Assembly (NCBI RefSeq): GCF_007981265.1
Contig: NZ_CP034363.1
Coordinates: forward strand, 4,836,001 to 4,900,000
DNA length: 64,000 nucleotides
DNA from: Pantoea sp. CCBC3-3-1
GTDB lineage: Bacteria > Pseudomonadota > Gammaproteobacteria > Enterobacterales > Enterobacteriaceae
Reading direction: 5' to 3'
In this document: positions 50,684-58,941 of the stretch, piece after piece
Layout: every line of letters starts with the position of its first letter
How positions within the stretch are numbered: position 1 is the stretch's first letter
Notes under the pieces: generated by a model
Told to the model about the DNA's origin: nothing
Seen by the model: only the letters and a program-made list of their open reading frames with translations
Database searches by the model: none
Program-made: the position numbers and the translations under genes

Positions 50684-50717
50684 AATAAAACCCGTAGCTT
50701 ACGGGTTTTATTGTCTC
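50684..50717. other. Left att-like site within the yicC terminator
   Basis: A perfect hairpin, AATAAAACCCGTA-GCT-TACGGGTTTTATT (50684-50712), then GTCTCA. Its counterpart at 62585-62617 shares ATAAAACCCG and CGGGTTTTATTGT-y-TCA with a changed loop. It serves as yicC terminator and is the probable attachment core. Confidence 0.7.
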
Positions 50718-50757
50718 ATGAAGAATCATCCCTTCTCGCCAAATCTCCCGATTTTGC

Positions 50758-50777
50758 TGTACCATACGATGTACCAA
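50758..50777. repeat. Integrase arm-site-like repeat, left
   Basis: TGTACCA-TAC-GATGTACCAA, matching 17 of 20 bases of the repeat at 62451-62470; a reverse copy of its core (TTGGTACA) lies at 50801-50808, just upstream of int. Paired repeats near both ends of an element are typical of integrase arm-binding sites; binding is inferred. Confidence 0.55.
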
Positions 50778-50818
50778 TTACATTTTTTACCGTTATCGTT
50801 TTGGTACAAGCAGGAAGA

Positions 50819-52039
50819 ATGGGAAAGCTATCAGACATACAGATAAAAGCCTGGCTAAGGTCGCAGGAACGCTTTGAGGGACGCTCTGACGGAAACGGAT
50901 TGTATCTGTGCTACCGAAAAGAGTTCTCAATCCCAAAATGGCGTTTTCGCTACAGCTATGGAGGCAAGGCGCGTGCAATGTGGATCGGTTCGTATGGTGA
51001 TCTAACCCTTGCAAAAGCGCGTGAAAGAGCCAGAGAGTTATCGGCACGAGTCGCTTTAGGCTATGACGTCGCCGGAGAGAAGCAGGAGCGTAAGGCCTCT
51101 ACCCTTGCCAAAATCGAGAAAGAGAAGAATGCTCGTCGAGTTGCTGACCTGGCGCTTGAGTACTACGAAAAGCAAATTGTGGGGCGCTGGAAACACCCTG
51201 ATATTCTTCGCAGGCGTATTGAAAAAGATATCAATCCTCACATAGGTAACATAAAGGTAGAAGACGTTAAGCCCGGGGATATTGATAGGATGTTGCAGAG
51301 CATCGTCCAACGGGGCGCGCCCACTATCGCTAATGACGTGTTACGTTGGATAAAACGCATATTTAATTACGGTATAAAGCGTCAGTATTTGAGTGTTAAT
51401 CCAGCGGCAGCGTTTGATAACAATGATGCAGGTGGTCAGGAAAAATCCAGAGATCGTTTTCTGTCAGAAGAAGAGCTTGTATTACTTTTCCGCGCGATGA
51501 AAATGGCTAAAGGATTTAGCCGACAGAATGAGATAACTTTTAAGTTACTTTTACTTCTTTGCTGTAGAAAAATGGAGCTGTGTTCAGCTAAATGGGAAGA
51601 CTTCAATCTTGAAGAAGGCGTGTGGTTTTTAAAAAACACTAAGAACGGCGATAATCTCGATATCCCTCTTCCTGAATTATCTCTGATTTGGCTGAATGAG
51701 CTAAAGCAGCTCTCCTTAGGCAGCGAATGGGTTCTCCCGGCAAGAAAGATGCAGAACAGGATGATACCTCATATTGCAGAAAGCACCCTTCCTGTGGCAC
51801 TGGCGAAGCTTAAGCCGCATATGGAAGGTGTAGAAGGCTTTACTATCCACGATTTCAGGCGAACCGCCAGAACGCATCTGGCCTTTTTAGGTATCGATCC
51901 TGTGGTGGCAGAGCGTTGTCTTAACCACCGCATCAAAGGTGTTGAAGGCATCTACAACCGACATAATTATTTTAATGAAAGGAAATTAGCGCTAAATAAA
52001 ATGGCTGATTTTCTGGCTGGAATAGAGGCGGCAGTATAA
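50819..52039 (+). CDS. int: P4-like tyrosine integrase
   Basis: 406 residues from ATG 50819. N-terminal DUF4102-type arm-binding domain (KLSDIQIKAWLRSQ, WRFRYSYGGKARAMWIGSYGD, LTLAKARERARE), a core-binding domain about 105-200, and a catalytic domain with R250 (CCRKMEL), H344-D-F-R347, H370 and nucleophile Y379 (GIYNRH). All five tyrosine-recombinase residues can be placed. The longer frame from 50711 covers the likely arm site and lacks a ribosome site, while ATG 50819 has AGGAAG just upstream. It drives insertion at the yicC terminator. Confidence 0.95.
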   Translation: MGKLSDIQIKAWLRSQERFEGRSDGNGLYLCYRKEFSIPKWRFRYSYGGKARAMWIGSYGDLTLAKARERARELSARVALGYDVAGEKQERKASTLAKIEKEKNARRVADLALEYYEKQIVGRWKHPDILRRRIEKDINPHIGNIKVEDVKPGDIDRMLQSIVQRGAPTIANDVLRWIKRIFNYGIKRQYLSVNPAAAFDNNDAGGQEKSRDRFLSEEELVLLFRAMKMAKGFSRQNEITFKLLLLLCCRKMELCSAKWEDFNLEEGVWFLKNTKNGDNLDIPLPELSLIWLNELKQLSLGSEWVLPARKMQNRMIPHIAESTLPVALAKLKPHMEGVEGFTIHDFRRTARTHLAFLGIDPVVAERCLNHRIKGVEGIYNRHNYFNERKLALNKMADFLAGIEAAV

Positions 52040-52749
52040 TGCATTTTAGTTTTTCAAAGGGTAGCGCTATTGACAGGCTGACCTATTACCCCCAGATTGA
52101 AATAAAGGAGCTGGCAAGGGCTTTAGCTAATGTTGATCCGTATACGAAAACTGAAGACTTGCCAGAAGATAAGATAGGTATAGTCAGTGCATACTCTGAT
52201 TATCTTATCCGGGTTAACAGAAGCATTTATGCTTTCTTGAAATCAAATGAGAAGAAAAAAGAGCTGGATTTATTTTATCCAAAGCCTATTGCAACTAATA
52301 GCCCTATAGAAGCAAATATAATTTTTGCATCCTGCATTAATCTTATAGAAGAAGATATAACACCAAAAATTTTATCTGAACGATGTATTTTCTCTTTATG
52401 CCGCATGTATAAAAAGTATGGAGAAAAGCTCATTTTGCAGTGTGGAGATGACAAGGCTCTTTCGATCGCTAAAGAAAATTTCCAGGATAAGCGCGGCGAG
52501 CATAAGAAAAATGAGGAAAATGCATCTCTACATAAAATCATAGGGCTGCTCGCGATCAATCTGGCTATGGAGAAGTCGACTAGCGGGTCGACGAAATGGA
52601 TTAACAAAGCCGGTTCTCCCAGCATTGAACCTCTGCACAAGCTGTTAAACGACTATGCGGAATCAAATGGCATAAGCAAAAAGGGGATGGGTAAATCTTC
52701 TTTCTACGACAAGTTGCGAACGTCGCTTACCTCACTCTATGACGAATAA
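52039..52749 (+). CDS. Hypothetical protein coupled to integrase
   Basis: 236 residues, start ATG sharing its A with the int stop (TAATG), so translation is probably coupled. Mostly hydrophilic and helical, Lys/Glu-rich in the middle, no transmembrane segment, no motif recognised. A+T-rich like the cargo gene rather than the backbone. Being directly behind int in a satellite, it may be cargo or a regulator; no function is assigned. Confidence 0.75.
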   Translation: MHFSFSKGSAIDRLTYYPQIEIKELARALANVDPYTKTEDLPEDKIGIVSAYSDYLIRVNRSIYAFLKSNEKKKELDLFYPKPIATNSPIEANIIFASCINLIEEDITPKILSERCIFSLCRMYKKYGEKLILQCGDDKALSIAKENFQDKRGEHKKNEENASLHKIIGLLAINLAMEKSTSGSTKWINKAGSPSIEPLHKLLNDYAESNGISKKGMGKSSFYDKLRTSLTSLYDE

Positions 52750-53164
52750 ACATTTACCGCGCCCGGTGTGAGGATGTCAGGGCGCCATGCTTACAGTCAG
52801 AATGTGCGTCAATGTGCCAAACCATACCTACAAAGTACCTTTAACGATGCTTCTGATATCGGTATTGGTCGGTGTGAGGTCGGTATTGGCCGGTATTGGC
52901 CAATTTTGTTGAACCTGTGAGTATATAAATGGATATATAGGGCAATAACAGGCAGAGAGATTCCCTTTAAAATAAAAACCTTATAATTCAGAAGATTAAA
53001 AAATCCCTCCTACGCTACCTATCATTGGCATCTTGCTGGAATCCTATTTTATATATGGAATTCCTCGTTTCTTGATGGAATTCCATTTTCAGTGGAATAG
53101 ATCACCTCGTCTCCGTTAGTCTCACCCCACACCATTTGTAATCAACGAGATAGGAGATCATTCT
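52750..53164. promoter_or_regulatory. Element control region between the int-side gene and alpA
   Basis: 415 bp without a gene. It contains two clusters of phased repeats: GGTATTGG at 52861, 52882 and 52892 (21 and 10 bp apart), and TGGAAT at 53037, 53056, 53076 and 53093 (19, 20 and 17 bp apart), two of them forming palindromes ATGGAATTCC and ATGGAATTCCAT. The second cluster ends about 70 bp before alpA. These look like operators or excision-factor sites. Confidence 0.5.
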
Positions 53165-53371
53165 TTGAATCAAACACCCTACGGAATCATCCCCGAAACC
53201 GGGTTTGTCAGGCAAAAACAGTTAATGCACTGCCTACCATTTTCGTCAGCAACACTGTGGAGGCGGGTCGCGTCTGGATCATTTCCAAAGCCGATAAAAA
53301 TTTCCGCCCGTATCACTGCCTGGCGTGCCGAGGAGGTAAAAGAATGGATAGGTCAGCAGTGTGCTCATTGA
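53165..53371 (+). CDS. alpA: AlpA-family regulator/excision factor
   Basis: 68 residues, TTG start with TAGGAG upstream. The opening ends in GFVRQKQLMHCLPFSSATLWR and continues to FPKPIKISARITAWRAEEVKEW, the AlpA/Vis helix-turn-helix pattern. In P4-like elements these proteins repress int-region transcription or promote excision. A phased TGGAAT cluster lies directly upstream. Confidence 0.88.
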   Translation: MNQTPYGIIPETGFVRQKQLMHCLPFSSATLWRRVASGSFPKPIKISARITAWRAEEVKEWIGQQCAH

Positions 53372-53402
53372 TAGATATGCGGCGACGCATCACCGCGAAA
53401 CA

Positions 53403-53591
53403 TCATCCTTTAGGTTCAATGCCACGACGTTTAAGTTCTTGTCTTGCAACCTCTTTGAACCAGTTGCCGAGAGTGGTTTGGTCTTTGGCCGCTTCGAGAT
53501 CGAGTTGTTCTCTTAGCTCAGGATTAATACGGATCTGGAAGGTCGGCGATTTGCCGCCGGTTTTGGGAGTGCGATCTTTAGCTCTTGACAT
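53403..53591 (-). CDS. Small ribbon-helix-helix (Arc-like) DNA-binding protein
   Basis: 62 residues, basic. PTFQIRINPELREQLDLEAAKDQTTLGNWF gives a beta strand followed by two helices, the RHH pattern (residues about 16-50). It is divergent from icd-like and probably binds the palindromes in its own promoter. Could be a stand-alone phage repressor or an antitoxin whose partner is not visible. Confidence 0.75.
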   Translation of the reverse strand: MSRAKDRTPKTGGKSPTFQIRINPELREQLDLEAAKDQTTLGNWFKEVARQELKRRGIEPKG

Positions 53592-53592
53592 T

Positions 53593-53637
53593 GTACGTAC
53601 CTTTTACTTTAATAAGTACCATAAGGTACGTACCTTA
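53593..53637. promoter_or_regulatory. Palindromic operator of the RHH gene
   Basis: Perfect 16-bp palindrome TAAGGTACGTACCTTA at 53622-53637, plus GTACGTACCTT at 53593-53603 and AAGTACC at 53614-53620. The proximal copy overlaps the ribosome-binding site of the RHH gene. Such GGTAC arrays next to RHH genes typically mediate autorepression; they also reach towards the icd-like promoter. Confidence 0.65.
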
Positions 53638-53727
53638 TACAACAAAGCTTATGAAAACAAGCGGCTCTGTAAGGTACTCGCAATACCTCACAAAGCCTGA
53701 CCACAAATGAACTTGGGAGTCACATAT

Positions 53728-53907
53728 ATGGCTACATCAAAGTGTACCTGGATCTTTGCCGCAATCAACCGTGCGCAGCGCTCCTGCCGTCCGGTGATGC
53801 TGCGGGTAACCGCAAACGACGAGCGCAGCGCCCGCCGTCGTCTGGCCGCCGATTATGTGCTGTTTTTTGCCGGTCGTCTGCCGTGCCGGGGAGGTCGTCA
53901 TGCGTAA
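53728..53907 (+). CDS. Host cell-division inhibitor Icd-like protein
   Basis: 59 residues. [20 protein letters not shown] then [22 protein letters not shown], the typical form of small Icd-like proteins in P4-like elements. Start at 53728 (MATSKC) with GGGAG upstream; an upstream ATG at 53707 is less likely. Activity against division in this case is not shown. Confidence 0.7.
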   Translation: MATSKCTWIFAAINRAQRSCRPVMLRVTANDERSARRRLAADYVLFFAGRLPCRGGRHA

Positions 53908-54256
53908 TTATCCGCAACCCGGCGAGCGCTGGCAGCATAAGCAGGGCTGGACGGTCTGTATTATCCGCCTGACCGCCGCGCCCTTTGCCGTGGCGACCGC
54001 CAACCCGGCGTTCAGCCATGAGGTGCTGTATCGCCACGACAGCGACGGCCAGCTGACGTCCGGCCCGCTGGCATGGTTTGAGGCGTGCTATCAGCGTATC
54101 TCGGCGGCACCGCGCAGGCTGACCGACGCTACCGGCGGGAAAGGCGGCTCCAGCCCCCTGTCTCTGCATCCGTCCGTGACGCTTGTTCGCCAGCGTACCG
54201 CCGACGTCAGCTCACGCCCGACACCGGGCGCAGACCACTATTCGCGCTTTCTGTAA
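53900..54256 (+). CDS. Small satellite protein, uncharacterised
   Basis: 118 residues, start at 53900 overlapping the icd-like gene by 8 bp. [19 protein letters not shown] resembles short phage proteins of the DUF4222 type; the C-terminal half is unlike. G+C-rich codon use as in the backbone. Function unknown. Confidence 0.6.
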   Translation: MRNYPQPGERWQHKQGWTVCIIRLTAAPFAVATANPAFSHEVLYRHDSDGQLTSGPLAWFEACYQRISAAPRRLTDATGGKGGSSPLSLHPSVTLVRQRTADVSSRPTPGADHYSRFL

Positions 54257-54287
54257 GCCGTAACCGCCTTCAGTAACGGAGTTATCC

Positions 54288-54566
54288 ATGAACACATCAA
54301 ACGGGCAGCATGCTGCTCAGGGCCGCCCCTTGCCGTTAAACCGCCGTTTCTACGCCTACGGCCTGCCGGAAGACGCATTCGAGAAGCTGGAGCGGGCCAA
54401 AGACGCCTGCGACCTGCTGCAACAGCTGTTTGCGCAGCACCCGCAGAACGACGGTCTGCCGTTCGGCGGCAACGTACCGGGCGTGGCCGCGCTGATGGAC
54501 TACCTGTACGCCGACCTGAAAGAGGTGGCGCGCCACTGTGCCCCGCTGACGGAGGCAAAGGTATGA
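54288..54566 (+). CDS. Small satellite protein, uncharacterised
   Basis: 92 residues, ATG with good ribosome site (AACGGAG upstream). No domain recognised. LPLNRRFYAYGLPEDAFEKL and a helical middle (ERAKDACDLLQQLFAQH). Translationally coupled to the next gene by a 4-bp overlap (ATGA). Confidence 0.65.
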   Translation: MNTSNGQHAAQGRPLPLNRRFYAYGLPEDAFEKLERAKDACDLLQQLFAQHPQNDGLPFGGNVPGVAALMDYLYADLKEVARHCAPLTEAKV

Positions 54567-54937
54567 ACCATCACGTATCGGTTTTCCCGGCGGAGCTGAC
54601 CACCGCCCTGTACCGTCGCGCCATCGCTTCCGCCTGGCGGGCAAAGATGCTGGCCGACACCGGCAGCGAAATTCTGGGGCCGCACAAGCTGTCGGTGGAG
54701 CGCATCGAAATGGCCGTCGCCCTGCACATTGAAAGCGTGATGGTGAACGAATATGGCGAGGCGCAGGGTGCCGCCGCCGCGCTGGCGCTCATGAGCGATA
54801 TGGTGAGGCCGGAGCTGCTGACCGCGCCACCGGTACTCACGGAGCGCGGCGTGCAGGTGATGACGGAGCTGTATCAGGTATTACCGGCGGCCTTCGATGA
54901 TTTCTGCGATACCGGCATTTCGCTGTACGACCGGTAA
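54563..54937 (+). CDS. Small satellite protein, possibly DUF5375
   Basis: 124 residues, all-helical appearance. The YRRAIASAWRAKMLADTG and ERIEMAVALHIESVMV segments recall the DUF5375 proteins that often precede alpha primase in P4-like elements (tentative). 9 bp before alpha. Confidence 0.65.
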   Translation: MNHHVSVFPAELTTALYRRAIASAWRAKMLADTGSEILGPHKLSVERIEMAVALHIESVMVNEYGEAQGAAAALALMSDMVRPELLTAPPVLTERGVQVMTELYQVLPAAFDDFCDTGISLYDR

Positions 54938-54946
54938 GGGGGAGCT

Positions 54947-57610
54947 ATGACTGTGACACAGATTGCCACGGCCGCACGGGGCCGCTGGCCGGTTATCCTG
55001 CCGCTGCTGGGTATTACGGTGCCGGACAACGGCCGGCACGGCCCCTGCCCGCACTGCGGCGGAGAAGACCGCTTTCGCTTTGACGATATGGAGGGGCGCG
55101 GGACGTGGATTTGCAGCCACTGCGGCAACGGCGACGGCCTCGACCTGGTAAAACGGGTTACGGGCGACAGCGTAAAAAAAGCGGCGCAGGCCGTGGCGCA
55201 GGTGCTGGCGTTCCGCGACGTGCAGGACGCGCCGGTTAAGCCTGCCAGGGAAAAAGCCCCGAAGCGCGACATGACCGCCACGGTGAACGCGCTGCTGGCA
55301 GCAGGCCACACCGGCGAGAGCGACTATCTGACCGCAAAAGGCTTTACCGGCCATCCGGTCACGCTGACCGGCCAGGCGCAGCGCATCAGCGGCACGACGT
55401 TCCCGGCGGGTTCCGTGCTGCTGCCGCTGGTGGCCACGGACGGCGCGATAACCGGCGCGCAGCTGATAGCGCCCGGTGGGGAAAAAAGCCTGCTGCCGGG
55501 CAGCAGCATGAAGGGCGCGTTCGTGACGCTCGCCCCGCTGCCCGCTGAGCCGCCGGTGCAGGCGGTGATTACCGAAGGCTGGGCCACGGCGCTGACCGTG
55601 AGCCAGCTGACCGCCGGGTACGTGGTGGCAGCCGTGTCGGCCGGGAACCTGCCGAACGTGGCGCAGGCGCTGCGCGCCCGCTGGCCGGAGGTGAAAATCA
55701 TCCTTGCCGGGGACAACGACTTTCAGGACGGCGGTGAGAATCCCGGCAAGGCGTTCGCGGAAAAGGCGGCGAAGGCGGTGGGCGGCTGGGTGACGCTGCC
55801 ACCGGGCGAAATCCGCGCCGACTGGAACGACTTTCACCGCCAGCACGGCGTGACCCGCGCCCGCGAAGCCTTCCGTAACGGTCTGGTGATATCCGGTGAG
55901 GGCCGCACGCGTCTGCCGCAGGGGTTCCGGCTGACGCAGGATTACCTCTGGTATGAAAAGCAGGTGCAGCGCAACGGCGAAACGGAAATCCAGAACGTGA
56001 AAATCTGCAACCCGCTGCGCGTCACCGCCATTACCTGCGACGCCGACGGCGGCAACTTTGGCCGCCTGCTGGAGTGGGAGGATACCTGGGGCGAGCGACG
56101 CAGGTGGGCGATGCCGATGGAAATGCTCAGCGGCAGCGGCGAGGAGCTGCGCCGGGTGCTGCTGGTTAACGGCCTGTCGTACATCAGTACCACCGGCGAG
56201 GCCCGCGCCCGGCTGATGGAGTATATCTCGCTGTGCAAGCCGGAGCGGCGCGTTACCTGCGTGAGCCGCACCGGCTGGCACGGGCAGGTTTACGTGCTTC
56301 AGGACGAGGTGAACGGCGAGGACGCAGAGGGCGTCATTCTCCAGACCACCTCGGTGCAGGGCCGCGACTTCCGGGTGGCGGGCACGACGGAGGAGTGGCG
56401 CGAGCACGTCTCCCGCTACTGTACCGGCAACTCCCGCGTGGCCTTTGCGGTGAGCCTGGCCTTTGCCGCGCCGCTGCTGCGCCTGATTGGCATGGACGGC
56501 GGCGGCTACCACCTGAAGGGCGAATCCACCGACGGCAAGACCACCACCATGAAGGCGGCCACCTCGGTATGCGGCGGCCCGGACTACTGGCAGACGTGGC
56601 GGGCTACCGGCAACTCGCTGGAAGGCTCCGCCAGCCGCCGCAACGACGCGGCGATGATGCTCGATGAAATCCGCGAGGTGGACGGGCGTGAGGCGGGCAA
56701 CATTGCCTACATGCTGGCAAACGGCCAGGGCAAGGGCCGGGCCGGAACCGACGGCGAGCTGCGCACCCGCAAACAGTGGCGGCTGTTGTTCCTGTCCACG
56801 GGCGAGCTGTCGCTGACGGAGCATGCCGCGAAGGCGGGCGAGCGCACCTTCGCCGGGATGGAGGTCAGGATGATACAGATACCCAGCGACTCCGGTAAGT
56901 TCGGCGTGTTTGAGGAGCTGCACGGCTTTGAGAGCGGCAAGGCGCTGGCGGAGCATCTGGAATGGGCCACGGCCAGCTACTACGGCTCGCCGTTCCGCGA
57001 GTGGCTGAAGGCGCTGACCGCCGACCTCAACGGGCTGACGACGCAGGCAAAGGCGCTGATGAAGGAGTACACCGCCGCGCTGGCCCCGCAGGACGCGGGC
57101 AATCAGGTGGGTCGCGCGGTCAACCGCTTTGCCCTGGTGGCGATGGCCGGGGAGCTGGCGACGCGCATGGGTATCACCGGCTGGCCGGAGGGCGAGGCGC
57201 TTCGGGCAACGCGCGTCTGCCTGAACGCCTGGCTGAAAGACCGGGGACACACGGCCAACCAGGAAGACATGGCCGCGCTGGAGCAGGTGCGCACCTTCTT
57301 CACCGCCAACCAGTACAGCCGCTTTGCCGACTGGCACGACGAACGCAACCGCCCCGGCAACATGGTGGGCTGGCGCAGGGTGGAAAAAGGCAACGCCGCG
57401 CAGGGCCGGGAAACGGTGACCACCTTCTACGTGATGCCGTCGGGCTGGAAGGAAATCTGCCGGGGCTTTGACCCGCGCAAGGTGGCCCGACTCTGTGCGG
57501 ACAAGGGATACCTGCTGGCGGCCAACGACGGCAAGCTACAGACCAGCATTCGCCCGCCAGAGATGAACGTGCGCAGGCTCTACGTCTTTAACAGCGAGGT
57601 GCCGGGCTAA
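54947..57610 (+). CDS. P4-alpha-type primase/helicase
   Basis: 887 residues, the replication protein of P4-like satellites. Zinc-binding domain: CPHC at 34-37 and CSHC at 56-59. Toprim-like primase domain with EGWATAL near residue 210 (the EGYATA motif of P4 alpha) and ILAGDND near 257. Then a DUF927-type helicase part with Walker A GESTDGKTT at about 524-532 and Walker B-like MMLDEIREVDG near 570. A C-terminal region may bind the origin. ATG 54947 has GGGGGAG upstream. Very G+C-rich; a long antisense frame reflects this. Confidence 0.93.
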   Translation: MTVTQIATAARGRWPVILPLLGITVPDNGRHGPCPHCGGEDRFRFDDMEGRGTWICSHCGNGDGLDLVKRVTGDSVKKAAQAVAQVLAFRDVQDAPVKPAREKAPKRDMTATVNALLAAGHTGESDYLTAKGFTGHPVTLTGQAQRISGTTFPAGSVLLPLVATDGAITGAQLIAPGGEKSLLPGSSMKGAFVTLAPLPAEPPVQAVITEGWATALTVSQLTAGYVVAAVSAGNLPNVAQALRARWPEVKIILAGDNDFQDGGENPGKAFAEKAAKAVGGWVTLPPGEIRADWNDFHRQHGVTRAREAFRNGLVISGEGRTRLPQGFRLTQDYLWYEKQVQRNGETEIQNVKICNPLRVTAITCDADGGNFGRLLEWEDTWGERRRWAMPMEMLSGSGEELRRVLLVNGLSYISTTGEARARLMEYISLCKPERRVTCVSRTGWHGQVYVLQDEVNGEDAEGVILQTTSVQGRDFRVAGTTEEWREHVSRYCTGNSRVAFAVSLAFAAPLLRLIGMDGGGYHLKGESTDGKTTTMKAATSVCGGPDYWQTWRATGNSLEGSASRRNDAAMMLDEIREVDGREAGNIAYMLANGQGKGRAGTDGELRTRKQWRLLFLSTGELSLTEHAAKAGERTFAGMEVRMIQIPSDSGKFGVFEELHGFESGKALAEHLEWATASYYGSPFREWLKALTADLNGLTTQAKALMKEYTAALAPQDAGNQVGRAVNRFALVAMAGELATRMGITGWPEGEALRATRVCLNAWLKDRGHTANQEDMAALEQVRTFFTANQYSRFADWHDERNRPGNMVGWRRVEKGNAAQGRETVTTFYVMPSGWKEICRGFDPRKVARLCADKGYLLAANDGKLQTSIRPPEMNVRRLYVFNSEVPG

Positions 57611-57979
57611 TGGTGCGCGAGTCTTATTCATTAAGGGTTACAGAGGTAACAGGTGTAACAACCGCGTCAGCCGGGCGCTGGCGCTGTTACACCGCATAAA
57701 AGCAAAAGGGTAACAGGTGTAACACCACATCTGTTACCCGCTGTAACCCATGTTGTTACACAGAAGTATTTCATGAAAACGCAATTAAAACAGCGATGTA
57801 ACCCGTGTTACCCCTGTTACACCCCAATACCGACAGAGACGCGGCCAACACGCCCTTCCGGGCCTTTTTCCTGGCGGGCCACCGGGTTTGTTTGCTGAGC
57901 CATGAGCAGACGGGGAAAGCAGGCGTTGTCCGCTGGGCCACGGCAGAATACAAACATCCTTTACAGAGAGAGAATTATC
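57611..57979. other. Putative replication origin with iterons
   Basis: 369 bp without a gene between alpha and the psu-like gene. From 57635 to 57822 there are twelve copies of the pentamer GTAAC or its complement GTTAC, mostly within GGTAACAGG, TGTAACA and TGTTACC, in both orientations. P4 replicates from iteron-bearing ori/crr sequences bound by its alpha protein; this cluster directly after alpha is the likely counterpart. The rest holds the psu promoter region. Confidence 0.7.
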
Positions 57980-58696
57980 ATGAGCGAGAATAAAAGCCCC
58001 GCCGTCATCCGCCTGACCGAAGCCAGAACCGAACACACCGCGCAGATGATGAAAATCAACGATATCACCGCCGCCATTGCCCGCAGCAAGAAAGAGCGCG
58101 AGGCGGCCATCGAGAACGGGAAAGAAGCGGAAACCAACTGGCGCACCCGCTTTCGCAGCCTGCGCGGCAACCTTACCGACGAGCTGAGGGCGCAGCACAG
58201 CCAGCGCATCGTCAGCCGCGAGCTGGCCGAAGAGTTCACCGGCCTGATTGAGGAGCTGGAGTTTGAGCACGAGGGGGAGATGATAAAGGCGGTGCACACC
58301 GGTCACGCTTACGTTAACGCGCACAACGCGGCCTTTACGCAGTACGTGGAGGGCCAGTGGGAGGCCGCCATGCGCAACCTCAGCCCGACGCTGGTACGCG
58401 CTGTCCGTCTTAAGCTGCTGTCGCTCCGGCTCAACGACCGGGGACGCCATACTGACCCGCGTCATCAGGAGCCGGAAGCCATACTCGCCCGTGAGGTCGG
58501 TAAGGTGCTGGCCGATAAGGCGGAAGCCGCGCGGCTGGATATGGACGCGGAGCCTGTCGTGTCGGAGATTGGCGTTTATCGTCCGGCGCTGACCGGCGTA
58601 GATATGAAGCTGTATAAGAGTCCGTGCGCTATGCACCTGCTGGTACAGGGACGTAAAGAGAAGCTTGAGAAACAGCAGAAGGAGAGCCAGGCATGA
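57980..58696 (+). CDS. Psu-like polarity-suppression/capsid decoration protein
   Basis: 238 residues from ATG 57980 (GAGAGAG upstream; an ATG at 57902 is ignored). Helical and charged throughout, with ITAAIARSKKEREAAIENGK and LRAQHSQRIVSRELAEEF. Based on position (after alpha, directly before ogr/delta) and general appearance it is likely the Psu family: P4 Psu inhibits Rho and decorates the capsid. No catalytic motif can be named, so the call leans on synteny. Confidence 0.6.
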   Translation: MSENKSPAVIRLTEARTEHTAQMMKINDITAAIARSKKEREAAIENGKEAETNWRTRFRSLRGNLTDELRAQHSQRIVSRELAEEFTGLIEELEFEHEGEMIKAVHTGHAYVNAHNAAFTQYVEGQWEAAMRNLSPTLVRAVRLKLLSLRLNDRGRHTDPRHQEPEAILAREVGKVLADKAEAARLDMDAEPVVSEIGVYRPALTGVDMKLYKSPCAMHLLVQGRKEKLEKQQKESQA

Positions 58697-58941
58697 TGCA
58701 CTGTCCGTACTGCAAAAGCCCGGCGCACGCCAGGTCAAGCCGCTACATGTCCGAACAGGTTAAGGAACGTTATCATCAGTGCACCAATCTCGATTGTTCC
58801 TGCGCGTTCAAAACCAGCGAAAGTATCACCCGGGTAATCACCGCGCCGCCGCAGCCCGAAGTCTGCGCGGCGCCGCCTCCACCGCCGCTTCAGCGCCAGT
58901 CCCAGACGCTGGGACGCTACGGAAGCGCGTTCCGCCACTGA
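58693..58941 (+). CDS. Ogr/Delta-like zinc-finger transcription activator
   Basis: 82 residues, overlapping the previous gene by 4 bp. Zinc-ligand pattern C4-x2-C7-x22-C30-x4-C35, exactly that of P2 Ogr/P4 Delta. These proteins turn on late promoters of the satellite and of its helper phage. A proline-rich tail follows (PPPPPLQRQ). Confidence 0.9.
   Translation: MMHCPYCKSPAHARSSRYMSEQVKERYHQCTNLDCSCAFKTSESITRVITAPPQPEVCAAPPPPPLQRQSQTLGRYGSAFRH

Noticed and set aside
50711..50818. 36-residue N-terminal extension of the integrase
   Set aside because: No ribosome site, overlaps the att/arm region and adds residues not matching the DUF4102 start.
54881..57337. 818-codon minus-strand open frame opposite the alpha gene
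   Set aside because: Its translation is low-complexity Ala/Gly/Arg/His with no motif and no ribosome site; it results from the very G+C-rich codon use of the overlapping primase, whose motifs are certain.
57785..58738. 317-codon minus-strand frame opposite the psu-like gene
   Set aside because: Antisense shadow in the same G+C-rich stretch; the plus-strand gene has proper start, ribosome site and 4-bp overlap with ogr.
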